Below the pieces are notes generated by a model. The model saw nothing but the letters and a program-made list of their open reading frames with translations, was not told the DNA's origin and ran no database searches. Source: Brachycybe producta (Eukaryota; Arthropoda; Diplopoda; Playtdesmida; Andrognathidae). From it: a stretch of DNA of 64,000 nt. Both the position numbers and the translations under genes were made by a program. The stretch is from positions 6,948,722 through 7,012,721 of the forward strand of contig JAUPFP010000001.1 in NCBI GenBank assembly GCA_036925085.1, written 5' to 3'. Positions 34,069 to 45,500 of the stretch are shown one piece after another; the stretch's first letter is position 1, and each line of letters starts with the position of its first letter.

Positions 34069-34273
34069 CAGGCAATTAGAAATCGGGACGAACAGAAGTT
34101 GGCTCCGCCCCTTTTTATGCCGACCGGCAACTTCTAATTGGTTTGTTGTGTGCTTTGACGTTAAAAAGGGCGGAGTATGTGACGTCAGACTACATAATCA
34201 ACCAATTAGAAGTTGCGTTCGTCATAAAAAGGGCGGAGCCCACTTCTGTTCGTCCCGATTTCTAATTGCCTGC
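34069..34273. mobile_element. GC-box/CRE MITE, copy 2, with perfect 10-bp duplication
   Basis: TATAAAATTA flanks both sides (34059-34068 and 34274-34283). The element starts CAGGCAATTAG and ends in its inverse. It carries inverted GGGCGGAG motifs, CCAATTAG motifs and TGACGTCA (about 34181). It is nearly identical to copy 1 at 4751-4956. Confidence 0.88.
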
Positions 34274-34293
34274 TATAAAATTAGTTCCAAAGA

Positions 34294-34431
34294 CAGGCAA
34301 GTGTGCTCAGAAGAATACAGTCGTTTGCCCCGCCCTTTTATGAGCGTCAGACCAAATATCAACGAATTAAAAATTAAAAAGGGCGGGGAATGTGATATCA
34401 GACCAACTTTACTGCTGCGCACACTTGGCTG
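34294..34431. mobile_element. GC-box MITE, variant with AGTGTGC ends
   Basis: CAGGCAAGTGTGCTCAG... to the inverse GCACACTTGGCTG. The core holds CCCCGCCC, 'gagcgtcagaccaaata' and inverted GGGCGGGG. It shares the core words with copies 1 and 2 but has different sequence next to the ends. Confidence 0.7.
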
Positions 34432-34532
34432 TCTATGTTAGATATAAGCTGAAATCAAGGAGGTTAGAATAAGGGGAGATTACATTTACTACTTCCAACT
34501 ATACGATCAAAATTCGAGTATACAAGTATTCT

Positions 34533-34685
34533 ATGGGTGGGGTGGGCAGGAGAGGGGTGGGGTGGGCAGGAGAGGGGAGGGGTGGGGTGGGCAGGGGAGG
34601 GGTGGGGTGGGCAGGAGAGGGGAGGGGGTGGGGTGGGCAGGAGAGGGGAGGGGGTGGGGTGGGCAGGAGAGGGGAGGGGAGGGGG
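34533..34685 (+). repeat. G-rich minisatellite
   Basis: About seven units of GGGTGGGGTGGGCAGGAGAG type, with many runs of three to five G on the plus strand. It sits inside a diverged copy of the sequence found inverted at 49500-49625 (shared 'ttgttgccaatgtctg' and 'ttggtggcgca'), where the array is absent. Confidence 0.85.
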
Positions 34686-34699
34686 GTTGTTGCCAATGT

Positions 34700-35190
34700 C
34701 TGTCGTTTGGTGGCGCACCTATCTGATAAAGTTCAATTTACATTAAGTCAACTGATTTTTAATTTTTTAAATTATACTAAGAAATAATGAAGGGAGCCTA
34801 ATTTACTAAGAATAGTTTTTGGGTTCCGTATAAAACAAAGATTTCCATAACCCCATAAAAAGCTTATTTTGAAACGTATCAACATGAAAACATCCTAAAA
34901 TGATTGAGCTACAATTCTAGTTTCTAAAACTTTCTTGTTTTGCTTTTCTGAAAGACACAATTAATCAAGAGTTTGAAAATCAGCTGTTCATTAAAGATCT
35001 TAATACTACACCTCTGAAATGTGATCCCAGAACCTTTTTAGATTAAATATGGCAACCAAAACACGACAAAGAGGTATTTTTTAATTTAACAAAACAAACA
35101 AAAAATATTTACTACCACTTTAAAAAAAAATGTCCAACGAAAAATCATATCTGATTCATATGAAAACTAGTAGCACAGACATAATGCGGG
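34700..35190. other. Spacer
   Basis: Apart from the repeat continuing to about 34790, no recognisable feature. Confidence 0.4.
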
Positions 35191-35195
35191 GTCTG

Positions 35196-35442
35196 AAAAA
35201 GACTAGCGTTTGCCCATTAGAATTAGCAGAGCGCATGCGCATTACCATCTTATCGTTTTATATAGAAATGTGATTGCAGATTTGCGTTAGCAGCGCCATC
35301 TATTGATCACCAATGGAAACTGCCGATGAGACGTTCACTATAGGTTTGGTTAGGTTAGGTTAGTTTTCCTATATAAACGATAAGATGGTAATGCGCATGC
35401 GCTCTGCTAATTCTAATGGGCAAACGCTAGTCTGAAAAAGAT
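35196..35442. repeat. Foldback element with GCGCATGCGC
   Basis: Arms 35196-35260 and 35372-35442: GACTAGCGTTTGCCCATTAG and its inverse at the outside, then 'gagcgcatgcgcattaccat' and its inverse. The words recur in degraded form at 35770-36130. Confidence 0.75.
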
Positions 35443-35474
35443 AGCGACTATTTTCCTCTTGTGCAAATTTTTTA

Positions 35475-35665
35475 CAGGCAAGTGTGCCCAGCAGTAAAAT
35501 TTTCTTTGCTCCGCCTTTTTACAAACGTCATCAATATCTAATTGGTTTGTTACTTGGTCTGATGTCATATGCCCAGCCCTTTTCATCTTCTAATTGGTTG
35601 ATATTTGGTTTGACGCTCATAAAAGGGCGGGGCCAAGAACATTTTACTGCTGGGCACACTTGCCT
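35475..35665. mobile_element. GC-box MITE, variant with AGTGTGCCCAGCAG ends
   Basis: CAGGCAAGTGTGCCCAGCAG to the inverse; core 'gctccgcc', 'tctaattggttt' and inverted GGGCGGGGC. 35666-36440 holds degraded pieces of the 35196 foldback and nothing coding. Confidence 0.72.
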
Positions 35666-36501
35666 TTATTTTTTTTTTTTTGGCTTCACTAAAGTCACTT
35701 GATGCCGTCTCACCTTATTCTAACCTTCTTTATAAAGCAGGCAATGCATTAGCAATCACTTTCCTATGTTGTGAGCATGCGCATTACTAGCGTTACAGCA
35801 TTTTTAAATTTGGTGTGAGCATGCGCACTACCGTCTCTTGTTTTGCAGATTAAAAGTTAACAGCGGTATCTATTGGTCGACTTTACTAAAAATTAAAATG
35901 GCTTCGCTACAAGATTCACCCCCAATGTCCGCCCCCTGAATCACTGTCCTATGTCATAGACACCTATACTAGTATAGGTGGTTAGTATAGGCAGAGTCTG
36001 TCGATAGGTGGCTATGCCTTGTAAAACGATAGACGGTAATACACATGCTCACATCAAGTTAGAATGCTCAAACGCTAGTTGCGCAATGCCGTCTATCGTT
36101 TTCGAAAGTCGGCAATGCGCATGCTTACAGCAGGTTTAAGTCCTCTAATGGTAGTGTATTTTTTTTTTTATAAAAAGATCGTTGATCGATATGGTATATC
36201 GATCGTTTAAGATTGAATCGATATTTTTACAATGGTTTTCGTTTAGTGGTTCTTTTCATTGTCGTCTTTTTTTCTCTTTGGTTTCTTATTATTTTTTCAG
36301 TTATTTTTGTTTGCATTCGATTGTAATTTTATCGTATTATTTAATAAACGATCGGACGATGTTTCCTGCCGTGAATAGGTCCCATCTGTAAGAGAAAACG
36401 GAGAGAGTAAACATCATTAAGGAGAAGAACAACAAGGGAAGTATCGAAGAGGTGGGTGGTGGGGGTTGGAAGAGGAGGCTAGAAGAAGAAGACCACCCAA
36501 A

Positions 36502-39500
36502 ATGCAGGAACCGCTGCAACAACCCCCCGCGATCCACTCTCACTCGACGAGGAGATCATCGAACAACAACAACAACGATGCGAATGACGTCAACAGAGGT
36601 TACGGGCACGTGGTGTCGAGCGTCAGCACGAGCTCGCACGTTTACGCCAACGTGGGCGACGAAAAAAATGTTGTTATTGAAGCCGGCGGCGGCGGCGGCG
36701 GTGGGTCGTCTGCAGGGGCCGGTGATTATGAAAATACTAGGCATATGAGCGGCGACGGTGGTGGTGGTGGGCCGCTCATGCCTCAGTTTGCACGCGCAGT
36801 TCGGTTTCCTCCGAACGGATCTAAAAACGGTTTTCGTCGCGCTGAGGAAGAAGAGGAGGATTCGGTGGCGGCGGCGGTGTCGTCTGCGCCACTTTATTCT
36901 AACGGAGGCGCAGTTCAGTTTGCGAGATCGACAGGCGTCGTTCAGAGTTTCGTCGTTGAATCAAGCGGCGGTGGGGGTGGTGGTGGTGGTGGTGATGCTC
37001 GGATCACTGCACCGTCTCAGGTGACGGCAGTCGAGCGTGCGTCGTCCTCAAAGATCGATACGAGGACAACACCCCTTACTTCGGTCGCTACGAGCGTCTC
37101 TTATAATCATAAAAGGCAGGGACCAGAACAGTTGACGTCGACTGACATCATCTCGACTCCTTCTTCGGATTACGGTCGTAACGCCTCCTACTGTTCTCCG
37201 TTGGTCACTCCTCCGTTTATTCCACAAGTGGCCACCAGTATCCATCAGAACGTTGGTGTGAAACCTGTCATTTACGCAAATGTGAAGCCGTATGGAATGA
37301 CGGATGATGACGATGTCGTCTACGGCACGGGACGTAATACGGATAATCGAGCATCGTTACTAGGTTCCTTTCCCGATCGTTCGACAGCCAGATCTGTTGC
37401 TTACGGTCATTCCGTTTCCTCTGCTTATGATACGAGAGGAGGAAGTCAAGTACATTCTACTTACGGATTCGCTGAACCGTTAATGGATTCGCGTGCCGCA
37501 TACACGAGTCCCGGCTCCAGCATCGGATCCTCTTCGAAACATTCCAGTCCGCGTGGAAGTATCGTAGGTTACGGCGCGCCGTCGAGTTCGGCTTCCAATC
37601 TCGAACGTAACTTTGCATCGATGTCCCTATCGAACCCTTACTCTTCTTCATACGGCAGCGGTGGCCAATTCTGGGCTCCGACTCATTACGAAATTCGCAA
37701 GTCGACCGTTCCATCCGTAGCCGAATGTCGACCTTCGACTACGACCTACGAGAGGACTTCTTTCGGACCTCACGAGATCACACACTTGAGCGGAGGAGGA
37801 GGCGGAAATGGTCAGCATTCTTCGTGGTCATTGCACGACGGTCCACCTTCGCCACCGTTCGTAAGAATGGCTGTGGATCCCAGAGGACAGTTCTCGCCAC
37901 CACCTCCGTATCCTGGTACGCAAGCTTCGAGGCTACAGATGGAAAGAGTTCTTTCTGGTGGGGTCGGACAGAGAGGGAGCTCTGGAGTGACCGGAAATTC
38001 AAGCGGAAGCGGGGTTTGCCTCAATACGACTGGGAAGACTCTTCTTCCGTACAGTGTGACTCCTCCGAGGCCTTGCGGTCCGAGCGAAGCCGAGAAGAAG
38101 ATCGAGGAATTGACGAGGCAGTTGGAGGAGGAAATGGAAAACAGTCCGGAAGGAGAATATTTTGGTTGGTACCGTACACGATTACGTTTACATTAACGAT
38201 GACGTTTAGCCCTTTTTCAGGTGGAGCAAATCCAGGACTCTCGGAACTATTTTTAAGTTCCTTCTTTTTTTTTTTAACGAGAAATTTTCATTTCAGAACT
38301 CTCGAAAGTTACGATCTTACGCAGTTACGATCTTCATGTCGTAATTTTAAAACGGGACTAAATGACGAATTACTGTTGTCATGGCAATGTAGTTCAAAAT
38401 ATGAACTCGTTTTTTAAATTTAAAATACGAGTTCGAGTTTGTTAAGAAAGAAAAAACAAGAAGAGTTTCCTCTTCTTTTTTTTTCTTTTTTTTTTTTAAC
38501 AAACTTTTCAAATTTCTTCTAAAAACTTTTTTTTTTCTTCATAGATTTTCGTGTTTGTATCTTTCATAATAAACTTCTGTAAAAGAAGATCTTATAAAAT
38601 TCACAATTTTTATTTTTCATTTGAAGTTCGAACAAAATTCAGAATAAAATCTGACAAAGTAATATATAGGGCATGTTTCGAAAGGAGGTGGTATTTTGTT
38701 TGTTCAAAATTCGCAACTTTTTAGGGCATTTTGTTTTGTCATTTAAAAATAACTAACGACAAATATATAACGTGTTAATTAGAGGTGGGACGAATCCTAG
38801 ATTTTATCGAATCCGAGTCCTAAAAGGTTCTTGAAATCCCACGAATCTCACATTAAGAAGATACGAATAAATGAAATAAAATATTAAATATTAAATTAAC
38901 AATAATAAAAACGGTGTGGTACTCAGGGTCAGGCGACAAGGTGATCCATTGGTGATCCGGGTATAACACCGAAATTGCAAGAATCGCCGGTTTTTTTTTT
39001 TTTGTTAGTGAACGCTTCTATTGGACGTCAATGGAGATAAAACTAATTTTTAGCAAAGTTTTTAATAGTTTTTTTTCAGGTTAGGATTCGAAAAGACGAA
39101 AAAAGCGCGAAGTTTCGAGTTTTCGAATCTCGGAATATTTTTCAAGATTCGCGGGATTCGAATGTCCCATTCCTGGTGTTAATATATAAATTGTAGAAAA
39201 TACCCTCAACATTTCATACAAATCTGTCGTACCGTTTTGCGAGATAATAAGACAGTTTGCGCCACACATTAAAACTACGCACGACAACTGGAAATTCTGG
39301 AACTTCTACGATTACTCTTCAAAGTTATAGCCATACGAATATTAGGTCATGAATGTCATTTAGTTGTAGTTCGTGAAAACGGTTTGGCGCAAACTAAAAG
39401 CAACGACAACAACTTTGTGATATCGTAAACGACTATCGACAGATTGTATTTGTTGTGAACAAAGTTGTCCATCTAGTGGCACAAACTCTCTTAGTGAATT

Positions 39501-42500
39501 TCAAAATTTTCCAGAAAAATGATACCTCTTGATACCTCCCTTCCATCCCCATCCCCCACCTGGAGATATTGACGTGACGTATAGTGTGAATCGACCTTTA
39601 CTTGTTTTTTTTTTGCACATTGACAAGTAAATTGTGCAAAATATCTGATTTTGCTCACTGATGAGAGTGGGTGGGTGGAGCAAAGAGAGATTTCCACATT
39701 ATTCAACCTTCTCTCTGGGTCTTTTTCTTAATTAATCCAAAAGGTGTGGGTGCTTTTTATGATTGGCAAAAAGGTGTGTGTGTTCTCCTTCCTACTTTTT
39801 TTTTAACGCCCACGATTAAACATAATTAATTTGCAGTCGAAATTCTACTGAGATAAATAAAATGGCTCATTCATTTTGAACGTTTTTTTTCTTCTGTTCT
39901 TGGTGGCATTTTGAGTTTTAAAACATTCACTTTTAGACTTATATTTAGAGTTCCTCTTCCTAAAACTTCTTCTTCCCAAAACTTCTTCTTCCCATCATCT
40001 TTATTTTTATTTATTTTGTTGGTGGGTTTTTTTTTTTTGGTACTTTACTTTTTTTTTAAACCAAAAAGTCGGTTACTCACTCCTGGACTTTGGTGTGTGT
40101 TTTTTTTAGAGCAGAACACAACTTAAGGGTTATCTCTTTTTCTGTTTTTAATGAAGAGAGAGAGAGAGAAAGATGTGCCGTGTCCTCTTTTCTTCACTTT
40201 CTAACGATGAGACATTATATCTAAAAATTGTGACGATGATAAAATTATTGTGATATGTTATTTCGATACGAAACTTTCTCTTTTGGGGAAAATGTCCAAA
40301 ACTTCTTCTCCTCCTTCTCCTTCCTCGTCTTCTTCTTCTTCCGTCGTCGGTCGAACTGCGAGTTGTAAGTTGGGTTTAAAAATATTGTAGCATATTCCCA
40401 GGTTTGGCTCTTATTTCGTTGTAATAACTTGAATACGACGTTATTTAAATTTGATGAGAGAACCAGCGTGTTCAATTGTGATAAAGGTTGTTGACAAACG
40501 AAGGATTCGAGAAACGAAGAGATCGTAGTTCTCTCTCTCTCTCTCTCTCTCTCTGTGTCTCTCTGGGTGGCACGAGTAAGACCTCTGCGGTTTGAGACAA
40601 GAAACTTCTAATCGTAGCTTACGAGATACGGTCTTTTTCGTGTTCTTCCTTTGTCGATGCCAATTCACCATCTCTCGTTATACAAGTTCAATGCGTTGAG
40701 ACAAATTTGTTCGTAAGCACAAAACTCATAAAACGAAAATGAAATTTGTATTGTATTTACATATTCGGAGTTTTTAATCATACTAAAATATTAAGAGCTA
40801 TTCGGCCCAGAATTGAACGAGACGTGTTTTACAACTGGCTGCCCTGCCTGACGTCGACGTCCGGAAAATTATGTTTGTTTCATAACAACCATGCTCCAAC
40901 CGGGATTCGAACCCGGGACCCCCAGAACAATGAACAGTGATTATAACCACTCAGGCACTGGGGCGTTATTAATATATTGTGGCTAGTCGAGGTTAGTTAC
41001 GCAACACAAGTTCCTTGCATACTTTGATTTATACAAAAATTTATATTTCCATACGTATTTGTGTTCCATTAACAAGCTCCTTTTTGCTGTTATTAATTAT
41101 TATTAATAATAGCGAAAATGAGCTCGTTAATGGAACAAATACATGTGAAAATATATAAATCTTGTATAATCGAAGACAGGTATGACGAGCGATTGGTGTA
41201 TAACGGAATAAGAATTTGTGTTTTGATTTAATGCAGATCGCGGCACTTTATCGTGAACCTTTCGTACACACAAACGGAAGCCGAAATCAATGTCATTCAC
41301 TCGTGTGTTTATTTCTGTTTGTTTTCAGGTGTGTGCCATACGTGCGGTGAAAAGGTGACCGGTGCCGGTCAAGCGTGCCAAGCGATGGGAAATCTCTACC
41401 ACACCAATTGCTTCATTTGCTGTTCGTGCGGTCAGTCGAGTCACCCGATTGTGGTCTTCTCGTAAGAGCGAACTGCGATCGAATAGTTAACGAACTTCTA
41501 AGAGTAGATAAACACGAGACAAAGGATTGAAACGGTCCCATTCCACAGCTGTAGAGTGAAAACAAAAGTAAACGGCACGGTCTTTTTAAGTTCGACCGTT
41601 AATCAACTCGATGCGTACCGGCCATCGAGATTATTAACGTGCCGTCAGATATTAGTTCATTGTAGCCAGAGTTCGTAACGTCAGGGAAATAAAACTAAGC
41701 CAGGAAAAATGAAGCAATCAAATTTATTTACCTTCTGTGAAAGCATTTTTATATTTCATGGTTTATTTATTTATTTTTTTTTTAATTAAATTTGCAATAA
41801 AAATTTAATTCGTTATCGACGTCGTCGCTTCAGTTTTTAAGATACTCAAATTTGTACCCGGCACTTTTTTATTTAATTTAAATAAAAATTATTAAGTTTT
41901 ATAAAGGCTTGAATACAAAGTTGTGGAATTCTGGTATCCGGGATTGTCGAGATACAGTCGCTAAACTTTCTAGAGACAAATGTTCCGAAGTTTTGGGACT
42001 TGCAGCGAGACAAATTTCTCTTGTCTGCTTTTGCATCTTCACACGAAATTGGAAGGTGAACGCGTGGTATTGTCTAGATCAGCGATTCCCAAAGGGTGTG
42101 TGTGGAGGAATGTCATTTGTTTCATATAATTTGGTTAATGTAATTTAATAGTTTCAAGAAAACTTTCATTTTACTTTTAAAAAAGCAAAATGAGCAAACT
42201 TTTCCTATTAGTCTATTTATTACATGTACACAGTAAACCAGTGGATTTGAAAGGATTTGCTGTGGCACACTAGTGTGCCGTGAGTTTTGCCGGGATTTGT
42301 CGCGATTTCTTTAGGTAAAAGATGTTGTGTCGTGAGCAAAAAAAAAAAAAAAAAAGTTTCGGAACCGCTGGTCTAGATACAAATTTTCGGAACTCTATCC
42401 CGACAGCCTCGCGACTTTGCATCCAAGGGTGTATTAGGCTTAACACACGAGCGTAACTTAATTTTATTACTTTATTTAAATAATAATTTATTTAACTATT

Positions 42501-45500
42501 TATATATTTAACTATTCAAAAAACTAGTAAATATAATAGAACTTTTCATATAAGAACAATTTGCATATTTTTTTATTAATTATTACTGCAATGATTTAAT
42601 TAAAATAATAAATACTACGAGTAAATAATTATAAATAATAAATGCTACGAGTAAACAATTATAAATAATACGAGTAAACAATTATAAAGATTACGAGTAA
42701 ACAATTATAAATAATACAAGTAAATAATTTAAAATAAATTATTTACTAATTTATTAAAAACTTAATGATTTCTTACAAAATTACAATTTTTCCCCTTATC
42801 TCTCTCCCCTCCTGGGCCCTCCCTGACTTTTCCAGTTTCTAAAACTAGAAACAATTTTTAAAATAAACTTTAGTGAGTGTCATAGCTTTGTGTCATGTCT
42901 TTGCTTTCTTACAATCTACAAATTTTGCAATGGCTGCTTAAGAGAAGGCATAACTATTCGTCGTGTTCGCTTTTAACTGAGAGAGAGAGAAAGACGACCG
43001 ATGATGCTGATCACTTTTGTAATTCTTCTGTCGTCTTATTTACAGGTCGAGCTCTGCGAGGAAAGGCATTCTACAACGTTCACGGAAAGGTTTACTGTGA
43101 AGAGGACTACCTAGTATTTGACTTATTCTTTATTAGTTATTAGCTGGCTTTTTTCTTTGCCTTGTCACTCATCTCGTCATGTTTTTTTCCCGTTTGTTTT
43201 TAGTATTCTGGGTTTCAGCAGACTGCCGAAAAGTGCGCCATTTGCGGGCATCTCATCATGGAAATGGTGATTTTGGTTTTATATTTTTTTTTTCGCAGGG
43301 GGTGATTGGGGGTGGTGGGTTGGATTTTTGTTCTTGTTTAATTTCAGTGATTAGTCGTTTCCTAACGACGCCTTCCAATTTGTACGTTAAAGTTTGTGTT
43401 TTGAAATTGAGTTTAGTGTCGGGTGACTTATCCCAGGTAACATTTTTTTTGTACGGTCGATTAGTAATCGGATTAACATATTTAAATTCGGAGTGTGTGG
43501 AACTAAGCAAACGTAATGGGGGGGGGGGGGGTGTCTAGTTTTACGAGGCCTTTACTGGCAACTTTTGCAAGCACTAAAATGCAATCATTTATTAGAGGAG
43601 TGAAGAAAAAACATTTCACGAAAGTTTGATCATTTTTTCCTCGGAATGAATTGAAAGTTATTAAATAAAGTTGGTTCAGAAACATGACATGGATGGCGCT
43701 CGCATAGTTAAAAACTAGAAGTGGGACTAATCATAAATTTTCTCGAATCCGAATCCTAAAAGGTTCTTGAATTTCCGGAATCTCGAATCTCTCGAATCCT
43801 TCATATAAGAATCCTATATTATTCATTAAGAAGACACAAATAAATGAAATAATATTAAATATTAAATTATTAATAATGAAAAAAACAGTGTGGCTTCACT
43901 CAGGGTCACACAAGGTGATAATATTAATGATACAGATACCACTGAAATTACAACAATCGCCGGGTTTTTTTGTTAGTGAACGATTCCATTGGACGTCAAT
44001 GGAGTTAAAACTAATTTTACCAAAGTTTTTTAACTGTTTTTTTTTGGTTAGGATTCGAAACATGAAAAAAGTGCGAAGATTCGAGTTTTCTAATCTCAAA
44101 TATTTTTCAAGATTCGTGGGATTCGAATGTCCCATCCCTACTAAAAACGTGTACCGTTAAGTTATTACAAAAATATAATTAACGTCTTATTTAAAATATA
44201 AAAGGTATGTCATGATTAAGGTAGCAAAATCAACTGACTTTGATAATATGTACAAAATACAATAAATAATAATGTAGTCAAATGATTTTAAAGCCAGAAG
44301 GACTGAGCCATCAATAAAGAAAGCAACAGTCACAATGGAACTTCGACTAGAGAGCCATAAAAAATACCATATACAAAGACAAGCCTACTGATGATCCACT
44401 TGGCAGTGGGTGTTGTGTAAAACTGACTGTCTTTGTATAGTCTTGTATGGCTTCTATTTGAAGTTCTATTGTGACTGTTGCTTTCTCCATCGATGGCTCA
44501 CTCCTTCTGGCTTTGTAATCACTTGACTATATATTTCTGGATAATCTGTACTATTCCGATTAAACGCTCATAAGAGGAGTAAAAGATTGACTCCAATAGC
44601 CTCCTACAACTGTACTTCTTTGGCAGATCTGTTTTTCCGTTGGGTCGCCTAGCAAAAAAAAAAAAAAAAGATGGAAATCCAATGGAAAAAGTTTGCTAGT
44701 CGTGTATATGGATCGGGCTTTTTCATCTCTTGTGGACGTTTAATCGGAATTACAACAAGTTATGAAGGTAGGTTTATTTTAATTTCTTAATCGCGAGATA
44801 AGTTTTACATTTTATAAGTCGTTAGAAATATTTTTAAAAACATATTTTGTAACCCCACAATAATAAGAATTAGCGCCGCCAGCACCATCTATGTCACATT
44901 GCTGAAACAACGTTTACTTAAAGTTGTCTTAAGTAACCGAACCAGGTGCTTTTCTATAACAAATAATTGTGATTTTTCTTCGTCTAATTGTGATTTGTTT
45001 GGTGTGTTATGCGTAGATTCTTCAGGCGATGGGTAAGTCGTATCACCCGGGTTGCTTCCGTTGCTGCATCTGCAACGAGTGCCTGGACGGAGTTCCGTTC
45101 ACAATCGACGTAGACAACAAGATCTACTGTGTTAATGACTATCACAGGTGTGTGTCTTCCCTTTCGTACGTCTTTTTTCTTTTGATTAGAATTATCGCGT
45201 ATTCGAATGGTGACATTGAGAATGATGATGGGAATCGTCTTTTTACGTTCTCGGGGACTCGTCTCGTGACGAAACATTTCTTTTTAACGGAGTACAGGGA
45301 AACTTGTATTTTTTTTTTTTTCTTTTCCGGTAGCCGATTTAATTGGTGGTTGGGTTTATTTTTATTCTATCTTATTTTACACTAACGATTCTACTTTTTT
45401 TTTGTCACTGAAGAAGCGTCTCAATTAATTATTTGCATGCTCGAGTTTCTGTAGGAAGCTAAAGGCACCTTTTCCCCCCCATTTGTTGTTTGTCCATATC

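Larger units (their letters stand above)
38165..41328. other. jub intron 1
   Basis: 3.2 kb. It holds the hAT MITE at 38780-39175, a CT run at 40532-40562 and the tRNA-like sequence at 40893-40965. The rest is AT-rich without exons that I can support. Confidence 0.6.

Noticed and set aside
36466..36501. An earlier start for jub at 36466
   Set aside because: The codon there is TTG, not ATG; the first in-frame ATG is at 36502.
37725..38417. A 230-codon plus-strand frame overlapping jub exon 1
   Set aside because: It is a shadow frame of the conserved jub exon and continues into the intron.
40893..40965. Functional tRNA gene
   Set aside because: The T-arm is good but no anticodon stem can be formed and the acceptor stem has a mismatch.
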